Part shown: positions 1-9,296 of the stretch, one piece after another
Layout: each line of letters opens with the position of its first letter
Position numbering within the stretch: the first letter of the stretch is position 1
From: an uncultured Chlamydiaceae bacterium
GTDB lineage: Bacteria > Chlamydiota > Chlamydiia > Chlamydiales > Chlamydiaceae
Direction of reading: 5' to 3'
Length of the DNA: 64,000 bases
NCBI GenBank assembly: GCA_937884635.1
Contig: CALGBW010000050.1
Coordinates: 56,663-120,662 of the forward strand
The notes under the pieces: generated by a model
Seen by the model: only the letters and a program-made list of their open reading frames with translations
The model's database searches: none
What the model was told of the DNA's origin: nothing
Translations under genes and position numbers: made by a program

Positions 1-199
1 AAGGGTGTAACCAATTGTCGTTAAAAAGCTCTTTGCTTTACCTGTGGGGATATAAGATGACATTTGATAAACTAAAGGAGCTATAGGATTCTTAGCCATT
101 AGGAAGAAGTAGAAACCTATGTGTTAGGGTGGTATGTTGCCCGATCCCTTCCAGGGAATAAATTATATCTGTAGTCTGATTTAGCTTAGTTGTGAATAT

Positions 200-2944
200 A
201 TGGCCAAAGATAAAAAATTAAAGCCAGAACCTAAAAAGAGTTTCCCTTCGTTATTTTTTTTCCTTTTATTCGGAGTCATTTTTGGCGTGGTTATGGTGCA
301 AAACTTGCTTGTTGCTAAGAAAGGCCAAGTTAGTTTCAGCCATCAGTTAGAGCATTTAGTTAATTTAAAATTAATCCTGCCTGAAGAGAGCCGTAAAGTT
401 TCCCTGAATGATAATCTCGTTTCGTTCAGTGGACGTTTTCGTGAAAATACGACGTCGGAGAGCATCGCTCGTTATCGCTATCTGGAGAGTATTGATCAAA
501 GGAATCAGCTGAATGTCAAAGTTGATGAAGCTGAAAAATCTTTGGAAGCATTGGCTAAGGATGTTCAATCTGCTGTTCTTTGGTTTTCTTCTATATCTGG
601 AATTTCCGTTCCTGAGTCGGGTTACATGATTGCCCGTGGAATAGAGTTAGATGGACGACAAGTACCCCCTTTAGTAGTTAGGGAACAGGCTGATCCGCAA
701 TTGATTAATTTGCAGTCCTTAGAAAAAAGGTTGCAGATGCTTCCTAGCTCATTAGATGCAGTGAAGACTTTTGGCTCTGATTTATATGAGCTATTAGGTA
801 AGTACCTTTCACCAACTCTAGGAATTGGTTCTGAAGGAATTAAACGTGAACTCAAAGAATGGTACCAAGAGGTAGAACGCTCACTTACACAGCAGATTTC
901 TTTAGATGAGACTTTAACGTTATACCGTAATGTTTTGTCTGTTTTGCAAAGGGTATCTTCTGCCTTAGTGCTTTCTGAAGAAGGGGAGCGTTTCGGACAA
1001 TTGCGTTCCGTTCGCCTATATCGGGAAGAACATAGTAAAATTGAAAAGTTATTCGAAGAAGCACAAGTTAACTATGCGCAATTAGAGAAATTGCGTGGAG
1101 AACTGAGTCAAGCAACATGGTTCTTTAATAACCAAGAAATGTCTTCTCGGATTTTAGAAAGACAGGATCCAGAGGCATTTGCGCATTGGTTTGCTGGAGC
1201 TAAAGCAGAGTGGGAAGCATTTCCTACGAATCGATCTTTGGTTTTCAAAGCTCCTGACCAACCTAGAAATTTGGTTTTGGAAAAAACCTTTAAGAGTGAA
1301 GAGCCTGCTCCTCATTATGCAGGTTATATCGTCACTTTCTTGCCTGTCATGTTGATTCTCTTCTTTATTTATTTCATCTTTTCTCGGCAGGTAAAGGGAA
1401 TCAATGGCTCTGCCATGTCATTTGGTAAATCACCAGCTCGGTTACTTTTAAAGGGACAGAATAAAGTCACTTTTGCAGATGTAGCTGGAATTGAAGAGGC
1501 AAAAGAAGAGTTAGTTGAGATTGTTGATTTTCTGAAAAACCCTACGAAGTTCACAAGTTTAGGTGGACGTATTCCTAAAGGGATTTTATTAATTGGCCCT
1601 CCAGGAACAGGAAAAACATTAATAGCTAAAGCTGTGGCAGGTGAGGCTGATAGACCCTTTTTCTCTATTGCCGGTTCTGATTTTGTTGAAATGTTCGTGG
1701 GAGTCGGTGCCAGCCGTATCCGTGATATGTTCGAGCAAGCCAAGAGAAATGCACCATGCATTATCTTTATTGATGAGATCGATGCTGTAGGACGTCATAG
1801 AGGAGCTGGAATTGGCGGAGGTCATGACGAAAGGGAACAAACGTTAAACCAGCTGCTTGTCGAGATGGATGGGTTTGGAACCAATGAAGGTGTCATCTTA
1901 ATGGCTGCAACAAACCGTCCGGATGTTTTGGATAAGGCTTTGTTACGACCTGGCCGTTTTGATCGTCGTGTTGTTATGGGGTTGCCTGATATTAAAGGAC
2001 GATTTGAAATTCTTATGGTGCACGCAAAACGCATTAAACTAGACCCAACCGTCGATTTAATGGCTATTGCTCGAAGTACACCTGGAGCTTCCGGAGCAGA
2101 CCTGGAAAATCTACTTAATGAAGCTGCGTTATTGGCTGCCAGAAGAGATCGCTCTGCGGTGACAGCAGTAGATATTGCTGAGGCACGAGATAAAGTTCTC
2201 TATGGAAAAGAGCGTCGTAGTTTAGAGATGGATGCTCAAGAAAGAAAAAATACGGCTTACCATGAGTCCGGTCACACGGTTGTAAGTCTCTGTGTTACTC
2301 ATGCTGACCCAGTTGATAAGGTTACGATTATTCCTAGAGGGCTATCTTTAGGGGCTACACACTTTCTTCCTGAGAAGAATAAATTGAGTTATTGGAAGAA
2401 AGAGTTGTTCGATCAGCTAGCTGTCCTTATGGGTGGTCGTGCTGCTGAAGAGGTATTTCTTGGGGACGTTTCTAGTGGAGCTCAGCAGGATATAGCACAG
2501 GCGACGAAATTAGTGCGTAGCATGATCTGCGAGTGGGGTATGAGCGATCAGTTAGGAACTGTTGCCTATGATGAACGTTCTGACAGCTCCACCGGTTACG
2601 GGGTATATCATGAAAAGAGTTACTCTGAGGAAACCGCGAAGACAATTGATAATGAATTAAAAGTGTTATTGGAATCAGCTTATCGTCGTGCTGTACAGAT
2701 TGTACAAGATCATCGGGAAGAAATTGAGTTGATGACACAAATGTTAATTGAGTTTGAAACGCTTGATTCTAAAGATGTGAAAGAAATTATGGAGCATGTT
2801 TGGGATCCTGAGAAAAAACGAGCTCGTTTGAAAGAAGAGGGAATGATGTTTAAAAAAGCATCGGATGATTTACCTCCCCCTCCTCCTCAAGAAGAGTCCT
2901 GGCAAGAAGGAAACAATAGTTTAAACTTCAATGCTGGGGCTTAG
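200..2944 (+). CDS. ftsH: ATP-dependent zinc metalloprotease FtsH
   Basis: Membrane-anchored AAA+ protease that extracts and degrades membrane and short-lived cytosolic proteins. A first membrane segment lies at about residues 17-38, followed by an extracytoplasmic domain of about 335 residues and a second membrane segment at about 373-395. The AAA module has Walker A GPPGTGKT at 466-473 and Walker B IFIDEID with D525/E526. The M41 protease domain has the zinc motif HESGH at 688-692 and the third ligand D764 in SSGAQQD. At 914 residues it is far longer than the roughly 640-residue E. coli enzyme; the extra length is mostly the extracytoplasmic domain. The C-terminus has a proline run. It is followed by a strong terminator and faces pnp convergently. 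Confidence 0.97.
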   Translation: MAKDKKLKPEPKKSFPSLFFFLLFGVIFGVVMVQNLLVAKKGQVSFSHQLEHLVNLKLILPEESRKVSLNDNLVSFSGRFRENTTSESIARYRYLESIDQRNQLNVKVDEAEKSLEALAKDVQSAVLWFSSISGISVPESGYMIARGIELDGRQVPPLVVREQADPQLINLQSLEKRLQMLPSSLDAVKTFGSDLYELLGKYLSPTLGIGSEGIKRELKEWYQEVERSLTQQISLDETLTLYRNVLSVLQRVSSALVLSEEGERFGQLRSVRLYREEHSKIEKLFEEAQVNYAQLEKLRGELSQATWFFNNQEMSSRILERQDPEAFAHWFAGAKAEWEAFPTNRSLVFKAPDQPRNLVLEKTFKSEEPAPHYAGYIVTFLPVMLILFFIYFIFSRQVKGINGSAMSFGKSPARLLLKGQNKVTFADVAGIEEAKEELVEIVDFLKNPTKFTSLGGRIPKGILLIGPPGTGKTLIAKAVAGEADRPFFSIAGSDFVEMFVGVGASRIRDMFEQAKRNAPCIIFIDEIDAVGRHRGAGIGGGHDEREQTLNQLLVEMDGFGTNEGVILMAATNRPDVLDKALLRPGRFDRRVVMGLPDIKGRFEILMVHAKRIKLDPTVDLMAIARSTPGASGADLENLLNEAALLAARRDRSAVTAVDIAEARDKVLYGKERRSLEMDAQERKNTAYHESGHTVVSLCVTHADPVDKVTIIPRGLSLGATHFLPEKNKLSYWKKELFDQLAVLMGGRAAEEVFLGDVSSGAQQDIAQATKLVRSMICEWGMSDQLGTVAYDERSDSSTGYGVYHEKSYSEETAKTIDNELKVLLESAYRRAVQIVQDHREEIELMTQMLIEFETLDSKDVKEIMEHVWDPEKKRARLKEEGMMFKKASDDLPPPPPQEESWQEGNNSLNFNAGA

Positions 2945-2953
2945 GCCTGAACG

Positions 2954-2993
2954 CTTACCTCGCTCGTTATAGAGCGGGGTGAGATTCTTTTTT
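2954..2993 (+). terminator. Rho-independent terminator of ftsH
   Basis: A 12-bp stem (CTTACCTCGCTC pairing with GAGCGGGGTGAG, two G-T pairs) closes a 6-nt loop (GTTATA) and is followed after a few bases by a run of T. It starts ten bases after the ftsH stop codon. Confidence 0.85.
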
Positions 2994-3156
2994 ATCAAAT
3001 TTATCCAATACCTTGCTGTAAGTAGGTGAGATATTAACTGTTACCTCGCAAAAGCATAAACATTCCGCTTATAGTCTCTAGACTACTGCTCAATTTTTGG
3101 TTTTGTATTCTAACCACTATGATATGAGATAAAGAACGTAGAGATAATAAAAGAGG

Positions 3157-3184
3157 AAAGAGAGCCACAAAGGCTCTCTTTATT
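3157..3184 (-). terminator. Terminator of the rpsO-pnp transcript (symmetrical)
   Basis: A perfect 10-bp stem AAAGAGAGCC / GGCTCTCTTT with loop ACAAA abuts the pnp stop codon. On the minus strand it is followed by a T-rich stretch. It could also work for readthrough coming from ftsH on the plus strand. Confidence 0.75.
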
Positions 3185-5274
3185 TAGTCTGCTGCTAATG
3201 CGGCTTTATGACTTAACTTAAGCTGGCCTTTCTCATTGATTCCAAGCAGTTTAACGGCTAAGGTGTCACCTTGTTTAACTATTTGGTCTAGGGATTCTAA
3301 ACGTTGGTTTGAGAATTCAGAGATATGGCACAAACCTTCTTTACCTGGCAGAATCTCAACAAACGCACCAAAAGATACAACAGAGACAACTCGGCCTTGG
3401 TAGATTTTACCAACTTCTACTTCACCAACCAATCCTTCTATGATTTGTTTCGCTTGCTCTATCGCTTCTAGAGATGGAGCTGAAATGCTGACAACACCGG
3501 AGTCATTGATATCAATTTGTACTCCTGTTTTCTCAACAATTTGACGGATTTGTTTACCGCCGGGACCAATCACAGAAGCAATCTTAGATGGCTTGATTTG
3601 CATTGTTTCAATACGAGGAGCATATTGAGATAGGGAATCTTTAGGTTTAGCCAATGTATTGTTCATGATCCCTAGGATATGCTTCCTACCTTCTTTAGCT
3701 TGAGCTAATGCTTGGCGCATGATCTCTTGAGTGATTCCTTCAACTTTAATATCCATTTGGAATGCAGTAATGCTTTCAGCGTTCCCTGCAACCTTAAAGT
3801 CCATATCACCCAAATGGTCTTCAATGCCTGAAATATCTGATAAAATTGTTACTTGGTTATCGTCCAAAATCAAGCCCATAGCAATACCTGCTACAGGAGT
3901 CTTAATAGGAACCCCCGCATCCATTAAAGCTAAACATCCTCCACAAACAGAGGCCATGGATGAGGAACCATTAGATTCTGTAATATTCGATTCGACACGA
4001 ATAGTGTAGGGGAAGGTAGCCTGGTCAGGTAGAATGTGAGCCAGAGCTTTCTCAGCTAGTTTTCCGTGACCTATTTCTCTACGGCCAGGGGAGCCTATTC
4101 TGCCCACCTCACCTACAGAAAATGGAGGGAAGGAATACTGAAGGTAAAAGTGTGAAACGCCTTCACCATTTAGATCTTCATAGCGTTGCGCCATGGACTC
4201 ATTTCCCAACGTACATACCGCTACTGTTTGTGTTTGTCCTCTAGTGAAGATACAACTTCCGTGAGTTCTTGGTAGATATGCCAGGTCTATCGTGATTGGG
4301 CGAATGTCTGTTACAGTGCGGTCATCTAAACGAACTCCTCGATTTGTAATGAGGGAACGCATATAAGCTGATTTGGCTGTTTTGTAGGCATATTTTAAGT
4401 TAAATTCAGAAGAAAAATCGCCTTCTTCTTGTTTGAGTTGAATAAGTAGTTGTGCCTCTAGTTCTTGAGAGGCTTTTTCTAATTCCTGCTTATCCTTGAT
4501 CTCAAATAACTTAGGAAACTTATCTTTAATGAATGCATCGACAGCAGATTGAACAGTTTCTGGTAAATCAGAAACAGCATCGGCATTTTTTACTTTGCCA
4601 ATTCTTTTTTGCCACCCTTCTAAAGCATGACAAATAGAAGCGATATGCTTATGCCCAAAATCTATGGCGTTCAATACCTGTTCTTCTGTAAAGAAGTCAC
4701 AGTGCCCCTCAATCATGAGAATAGCTGTCGCAGTCCCAGCCAAGACTAAATCTAAGGAAGAACGATTGAGTTCTGATTGTGTAGGGTTGACGACCCATTG
4801 TCCGTCTACACACCCGACGCGCACACCGGCCACAATATTCGCTTGTGGAACGTCAGATAGAGCCAGGGCAGCAGATGCACTGCAAATTGCTAAAGGATCC
4901 GGAAGTGTCTCTCCATCGTATGACCAAACGTAAGACAGTACCTGAACGTTTTGCATCAATCGACTAGGGAAAGAAGGACGCAATGAACGGTCTATCAACC
5001 GGGAAATCAGGATTTCCTTCTCAGAGGGACGACCTTCCCTCTTGATAAAACCACCAAGGGTTTTCCCTATAGATGAAAATTTTTCTTGATAATCAACTCG
5101 GAAGGGTAGGAAGTCAACATTTTCATCTAATGGAGCCGAACAAACAGAAGAAAACACCAAAGTCTCCTGTAAACGAGCTACCACAGCTCCATTAGCTTGC
5201 CGAGCTATTTTCCCCGTTTCAAATGTTATCGTTTTACCTTCTTCTAAAGTGACAGAAATAGTCTCGAAAGTCAT
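3184..5274 (-). CDS. pnp: Polyribonucleotide nucleotidyltransferase (PNPase)
   Basis: Phosphorolytic 3'-5' exoribonuclease of RNA turnover. The 696-residue protein has the expected order: two RNase PH-like core domains separated by a helical linker, a KH domain with GPGGK (about residue 565), and a C-terminal S1 domain beginning GKIYQGRVVSVVSFGAFVE (about 618-690). The length is usual for the family. It lies 85 bp downstream of rpsO on the same strand, the classical rpsO-pnp pairing, and is probably cotranscribed. The ATG start gives MTFETISVTLEEG. Confidence 0.97.
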   Translation of the reverse strand: MTFETISVTLEEGKTITFETGKIARQANGAVVARLQETLVFSSVCSAPLDENVDFLPFRVDYQEKFSSIGKTLGGFIKREGRPSEKEILISRLIDRSLRPSFPSRLMQNVQVLSYVWSYDGETLPDPLAICSASAALALSDVPQANIVAGVRVGCVDGQWVVNPTQSELNRSSLDLVLAGTATAILMIEGHCDFFTEEQVLNAIDFGHKHIASICHALEGWQKRIGKVKNADAVSDLPETVQSAVDAFIKDKFPKLFEIKDKQELEKASQELEAQLLIQLKQEEGDFSSEFNLKYAYKTAKSAYMRSLITNRGVRLDDRTVTDIRPITIDLAYLPRTHGSCIFTRGQTQTVAVCTLGNESMAQRYEDLNGEGVSHFYLQYSFPPFSVGEVGRIGSPGRREIGHGKLAEKALAHILPDQATFPYTIRVESNITESNGSSSMASVCGGCLALMDAGVPIKTPVAGIAMGLILDDNQVTILSDISGIEDHLGDMDFKVAGNAESITAFQMDIKVEGITQEIMRQALAQAKEGRKHILGIMNNTLAKPKDSLSQYAPRIETMQIKPSKIASVIGPGGKQIRQIVEKTGVQIDINDSGVVSISAPSLEAIEQAKQIIEGLVGEVEVGKIYQGRVVSVVSFGAFVEILPGKEGLCHISEFSNQRLESLDQIVKQGDTLAVKLLGINEKGQLKLSHKAALAAD

Positions 5275-5359
5275 AAAGATTACCTATTGCAAAGTATGAA
5301 GACGGGGACAAGAACATCACCCATTTCTTAAAATCAAAAAGACATGGGTAATAAAAATT

Positions 5360-5629
5360 TTACTTTCTAAGATTGAGCCGAGCAATCAAACTTTTGTATC
5401 GTTCTGTATCTGTGGAATTGAGGTACTCTAATAACTTTCTTCTTTGACCAACTAACTTAAGAAGGGCTAGACGGGAGTTTTGGTCTTTAGGAGAACGTTC
5501 CAGGTGCTCTTTCAGTTCAGTGATATGCTCTGTTAAAATAGCAATCTGAACGTCTGCAGAACCAGTATCTTTCTCATGAAGCTGGAACTTTTTTGTAATT
5601 TCTTCTTTTGTGCCCTTGTCTAAAGACAT
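5360..5629 (-). CDS. rpsO: 30S ribosomal protein uS15
   Basis: Primary 16S rRNA-binding protein of the small-subunit platform. It has 89 residues, the family length. Recognisable features are the [14 protein letters not shown] segment, the [12 protein letters not shown] region and the QRRKLLEYL helix. The ATG has a GGAG ribosome binding site 9 bases upstream. It is the first gene of the rpsO-pnp pair; the AT-rich divergent region toward tadA should hold its promoter. Confidence 0.97.
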   Translation of the reverse strand: MSLDKGTKEEITKKFQLHEKDTGSADVQIAILTEHITELKEHLERSPKDQNSRLALLKLVGQRRKLLEYLNSTDTERYKSLIARLNLRK

Positions 5630-5833
5630 TTCAATGTCTCCTCAAAAATATAATAATTACTGCAAGAGCGCATTATACTTGAGAAGAGCGTTAATGTACA
5701 TCTTTTGGTATTTTTGGTCGCGTTTTTTCAATTGAGAGTTTTTTCTTAGAAAATAAAAAATATAACTTTGTGCCTTCTATGTTTGGCAGAAGGTTTTTTT
5801 TAAATAAAAATTTTATCTTGTTTGTTGGTTGTG

Positions 5834-6304
5834 ATGATGGAAAGAGATGAGTTTTTTATGCAGCAAGCACTGAGGGAGGCTAGAAAAGCTTTTGATAAGG
5901 ATGAGGTTCCTGTTGGTTGTGTGATTGTGAAAGATAATCAAATTATTGCTAGAGGGCACAATGCCGTCGAAGGGTTAAAGGATCCAACGGCGCATGCAGA
6001 AATTTTATGTATAGGGGCGGCTGCAGCTTATTTAGACAATTGGAGACTCATTGATGCTGACCTTTATTGTTCCTTAGAACCTTGTCTCATGTGTGCAGGA
6101 GCTATACAGTTGGCACGTCTTCGTAGAGTGATTTGGGCGGCTCCAGATTTGCGTTTAGGGGCAGGAGGAAGTTGGATAAATGTATTTCAACAAAAACATC
6201 CCTTTCATGAAGTAGAAGTCCATTCAGGGATTTGTTGTCACGAAGCTGAAAAATTAATGAAAGATTTTTTCTTGATGAAAAGAAAGCAAAAGAAATCAGA
6301 GTAA
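5834..6304 (+). CDS. tadA: tRNA-specific adenosine deaminase TadA
   Basis: Converts A34 to inosine in the tRNA-Arg(ACG) anticodon. The zinc deaminase motifs are present: HAE with H54 and catalytic E56, and PCLMCAG with C84 and C87 (numbering from the ATG at 5834). EVPVGCV and the LRRVIWAAPD segment are typical of TadA. The reading frame also has an upstream TTG at 5822, but the tandem ATG codons at 5834/5837 match the family N-terminus better. The protein has 156 residues. It stands alone, divergent from rpsO. Confidence 0.93.
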   Translation: MMERDEFFMQQALREARKAFDKDEVPVGCVIVKDNQIIARGHNAVEGLKDPTAHAEILCIGAAAAYLDNWRLIDADLYCSLEPCLMCAGAIQLARLRRVIWAAPDLRLGAGGSWINVFQQKHPFHEVEVHSGICCHEAEKLMKDFFLMKRKQKKSE

Positions 6305-6386
6305 AGCTATCTAGCTATTCTCCTATGTTTGTGTTGTGATTTTATGTTTGGGAATAGTTCACGATGATATCACGAATAGCTATAAG

Positions 6387-7082
6387 CTATACAATTTGAT
6401 ATGGATTGGGAATTTTCTCTTTCCGGCAAAATGCTACAGCTAGTGCCATTGAGAAAATGGATCCTAATAGTAAGGCAACCGCCCCTGCGACAGTAAGTAA
6501 GAAACAGTAAAAGGCTAGCAAGACAAGGAAGATCCATTTATTTGCTACAGTAAGAGGCAAGGGACCAAGTTGTGTACGTTTTTCTGGATCTAAGAAAACG
6601 GAAATTAAGATTAAAGAGCAAATGAGGCATTCTGGGCCAAATAAAGCCTGTGAACTGCCACATAATTTAAATAAGATCCAAATGAATAACCCATTTGATA
6701 GTGTCTGTGCAAGGCTGAAAAATAAAAAATTATAAGGGCCTAGCTTTGCTATGATATTTTTTGTGGATTTGTAGAAAAAGATAAAACATAGCGTATTTCT
6801 AATGAGTAGACGCTGGGAAACTTCTACGCATTGTTCTTTGTAAATGCACAAGGTATCAGCGGTCACAAATGGATAGGTAAGAAATTGCCAAAATCTATGC
6901 TTCTGGATTCCTGAGACTGATAAAGAAAGGTATTCTATTAGAGTAGGGAAGCCAAATAGCCTTGATGCAAGATAGGAAAATATAGGTGCTAGACAAGAAG
7001 TAAGAAAGACAATAAGAGGAATTTTTTCTAGGACGTGACCTAACTTGGAATTTCTGTATTTATCAGGAAAAATGATCCTCAT
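6387..7082 (-). CDS. Rhomboid-like membrane protein, probably catalytically inactive
   Basis: A 231-residue protein with about six hydrophobic segments. The layout resembles the rhomboid family: an FWQFLTYPF segment after the first membrane helix, a mid-protein helix starting FGPECLICSLI where rhomboid proteases carry the GxSx serine motif, and a glycine-rich last helix (AVALLLGSIFS). The serine is not in a GxSG context and no histidine is seen in the last helix, so proteolytic activity is doubtful. It probably corresponds to CT845/CT846 (memory of gene order). The family call is by pattern only; another polytopic membrane family remains possible. Confidence 0.6.
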   Translation of the reverse strand: MRIIFPDKYRNSKLGHVLEKIPLIVFLTSCLAPIFSYLASRLFGFPTLIEYLSLSVSGIQKHRFWQFLTYPFVTADTLCIYKEQCVEVSQRLLIRNTLCFIFFYKSTKNIIAKLGPYNFLFFSLAQTLSNGLFIWILFKLCGSSQALFGPECLICSLILISVFLDPEKRTQLGPLPLTVANKWIFLVLLAFYCFLLTVAGAVALLLGSIFSMALAVAFCRKEKIPNPYQIV

Positions 7083-7223
7083 AGGTGGGTCTAGCCTTAT
7101 TGTTTCCTAACAGCCCAGAGGAAGCTTGTTCGTTCAAAAGCCTCCTGCAAGATTCTTGATTTTTCATTAAACATGGAATTAAAGCAATAGGAAAGGAAAT
7201 GAGTAAGAAGACTCTTATTTGTT

Positions 7224-7724
7224 CTAATGCGATGTTGTAAGGTTTGCTTTTATTGTCATTTCTTCCAGAGCAGAAAGTAAAGCTTCCGCCGCTTGTAGCA
7301 ATTCCATAGATTCCGTTGTATTGGAGTTGACTGTTTTTTGGTTTGCCTGAGCCCTTTGTTGTGCTGAGGATAATTCCAACTGGATGAGCTCCCTATTGGC
7401 AGAAATCTGTTCGTTACATGCTTGATAAGCTTGAACCTGGCTCTGATTTTTATACTCATCATCTTTTTTTGAGTCTTTAGGTTGCAAGTCTGGTACCCTG
7501 ATCAAAGGCATGTTCAGCAGCTCTTTATTTTTTTGTTGCTGTTCAGCAGTATTGTCTTGTAACACTGTCATAATAGCACTGCCGAAGTCAGTGATCGATG
7601 TAGAAAGTTGAAGCATAACTGTGATGCAAAAGTGGATGGCAGAGCGTTTATCAATAATGATTTCTCTAGATACAACTTTTGTACTTTCTGGGACAACAAT
7701 AGGTACGGAAGAGAAGATACTCAT
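7224..7724 (-). CDS. CT847-type candidate type III secreted protein
   Basis: A 166-residue helical protein rich in Gln, Asn and Ser, with a central hydrophobic stretch (about 26-50) and a long helical C-terminal half (ISANRELIQLELSSAQQRAQ region). Order and type match C. trachomatis CT847, reported in the literature as a type III effector that binds the host protein GCIP. The frame opens with TTG at 7754, but the ATG at 7724 has an AAAAAGGA site at suitable distance and is preferred. It is the last of three same-strand neighbours (CT849-CT848-CT847 order) and may be cotranscribed with them. Confidence 0.7.
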   Translation of the reverse strand: MSIFSSVPIVVPESTKVVSREIIIDKRSAIHFCITVMLQLSTSITDFGSAIMTVLQDNTAEQQQKNKELLNMPLIRVPDLQPKDSKKDDEYKNQSQVQAYQACNEQISANRELIQLELSSAQQRAQANQKTVNSNTTESMELLQAAEALLSALEEMTIKANLTTSH

Positions 7725-7740
7725 ATTAGGTTCATCCTTT

Positions 7741-8259
7741 TTAGATATTAGCAATGAGGTTGGTAATTTGAGAGAAGGTTTGAATTAATGCCTGACCTAC
7801 TTGTAAGGACTGTTGGATAATATTGTTATCGGTATTCAAGTTACTTGTAATAACCTGGGATGAGTTTTGCAGTCCGGAAATTTGGTTTTGTAGTGCTTGT
7901 CGAGATGCAGCTACAGCTTGGTTCGTTGCTTGCACGTTTTGCAATGTTGAAGAGTCGTCGGACCCCATTTTATCTTTTGGGATTGTAATGTATTGATAGA
8001 GAGCTTCTTGGTTGTTTACAAATGTTTGAGCAGCAGCATTTGCTTGTACCTCTTCTGCGATGATGCTTAAGTTGTCTTGAGCAACCAATACAGACTGGTA
8101 AACGTAGTACACAGTGACAATCAGTGGGTTTGAATCTCGAGAAAACTTCTCTATTAGATCATCAGCTGTTGTTGAATTTGCCCCACCTGTTATCGTGGCT
8201 GAGCTTGGAATCTCTACAGAAGATTTTGGAGACGGATTTATGTAAGGAGAGGACCACAT
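7741..8259 (-). CDS. CT848-type conserved chlamydial protein
   Basis: A 172-residue protein, predicted almost wholly helical after a Ser/Pro/Thr-rich N-terminus. It is Gln/Asn-rich (NQAVAASRQALQNQISGLQN) with a hydrophobic segment near residues 42-60. No enzyme motif is visible. It sits between its two look-alikes: 23 bp downstream of the 8283-8774 gene and 16 bp upstream of the preferred 7724 start. The similar size, composition and layout of the three suggest an ancient duplication and a shared role, perhaps as type III substrates. That role is an inference from position. Confidence 0.7.
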   Translation of the reverse strand: MWSSPYINPSPKSSVEIPSSATITGGANSTTADDLIEKFSRDSNPLIVTVYYVYQSVLVAQDNLSIIAEEVQANAAAQTFVNNQEALYQYITIPKDKMGSDDSSTLQNVQATNQAVAASRQALQNQISGLQNSSQVITSNLNTDNNIIQQSLQVGQALIQTFSQITNLIANI

Positions 8260-8282
8260 AATGACTATTCCTTAAATTAGGG

Positions 8283-8774
8283 TTACGATAACGGTTTATT
8301 TAAATCGTTAACTGTGCTGCCGATAGCGCTGGTCGTTTTAAGGAATGCAGAATCTTGAGAGGCTAATTGTTGCATGATGTTGATGTTCGTAGAGGCGTTG
8401 GAAAGGATAATTTGTCCGTTTTGTCGCGCAGTAACTAGTTCGTCTTGAATATTAGAACGTTGTGCGGAGTAGTTTTGGTTTTGGTTTTGGACTTGAGTAA
8501 TTTCAGCTTCTTTTGCCCCTGCACTTACAACGGCAAATTTGATTTGATTACTTTCTTGGTTTAATTGTTGTTGAATATTAGTATTGTCGTTCAATTGTTC
8601 TGATTGAATTAGGATAGTCTCTTGGCGGATTCTTATTGCATCTAGCAGCAAGTTGAAAACTTCAAAGAGGACTGTTCCTATGGGTGGTGTATTTAATGGT
8701 TCCAAAGGAGGAAGGCCGCAGGTTTGAGCTTGTAATGTAACAGAGCTTGTACTTCCCAAAACTTGTGTCGTCAT
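8283..8774 (-). CDS. CT849-type conserved chlamydial protein
   Basis: A 163-residue protein, first gene of the minus-strand trio. After a short Thr/Ser-rich N-terminus comes a hydrophobic segment (TVLFEVFNLLLDAI), then a Gln/Asn-rich helical body (NTNIQQQLNQESNQ, VQNQNQNYSAQRSN). It has no signal peptide and no catalytic motif. Start is an ATG at 8774. It probably corresponds to CT849. Its promoter should lie in the 264-bp AT-rich region shared with the divergent small gene at 9039. Confidence 0.7.
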   Translation of the reverse strand: MTTQVLGSTSSVTLQAQTCGLPPLEPLNTPPIGTVLFEVFNLLLDAIRIRQETILIQSEQLNDNTNIQQQLNQESNQIKFAVVSAGAKEAEITQVQNQNQNYSAQRSNIQDELVTARQNGQIILSNASTNINIMQQLASQDSAFLKTTSAIGSTVNDLNKPLS

Positions 8775-9038
8775 AATTAAAAAAATATCTTTCTTTTTCT
8801 TTTTATTTTACCAATGAGGGAAGTGTTTATTTAAAATAATTATTTGGTTTGAATTTATTCTTTCTTTTAAATCTTTTTCTTTTAGTCGCGAATGAAAGTA
8901 AAAAAAATCAAAGTAGTGAAAATTGTTTGCTCTAGGATTTAGTGATTCTAAAGAAATAGTGAGACTTGTTATCTGTCAGTTAGATATGACTTAGAGCTGT
9001 ATCGGGGTTGATATTCTGGTTGGGTGTAGAGGTCGTTT

Positions 9039-9230
9039 ATGGAAAAGCAGGAGCTTTCTGAAAATGAGTGGGATGAATCACAAGAATTATTGGAAGATTT
9101 TAGTGCGTATGTCTTGGTGACCTGTGGGAAGCCATCAGCAGATGGGAAGATGACTGTGGAAATGACCTATGAAGGGGATCCATCCGTAATCAGTTACTTG
9201 TTAACTCAAGCAAAGGATTCTTTGGAGTGA
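9039..9230 (+). CDS. Small acidic conserved protein (CT849.1 type)
   Basis: A 63-residue acidic protein beginning MEKQELSENEWDES. An AGAGG ribosome binding site stands 6 bases before the ATG. No membrane segment or known domain is visible; the second half could form a small alpha/beta fold. Its place between the CT849- and CT850-type genes matches the small gene CT849.1 (memory). Function unknown. Confidence 0.7.
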   Translation: MEKQELSENEWDESQELLEDFSAYVLVTCGKPSADGKMTVEMTYEGDPSVISYLLTQAKDSLE

Positions 9231-9296
9231 GAAACCTAGGTTGTTTATTTATAAAGCGATGATAAACAGAGGGAACTGTTATTAGGGTTAGGTATC

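Noticed and set aside
3..86. Frame open from the left edge to a stop at 84-86, possibly the end of tilS
   Set aside because: tilS precedes ftsH in chlamydiae from memory, but the 27 residues show no recognisable motif, and another frame stops at 24. Support is too weak for a feature.
6312..6382. 9-bp inverted repeat TAGCTATTC / GAATAGCTA between tadA and the rhomboid-like gene
   Set aside because: The arms are 53 bases apart and AT-rich, with no T run, so chance is a reasonable explanation.
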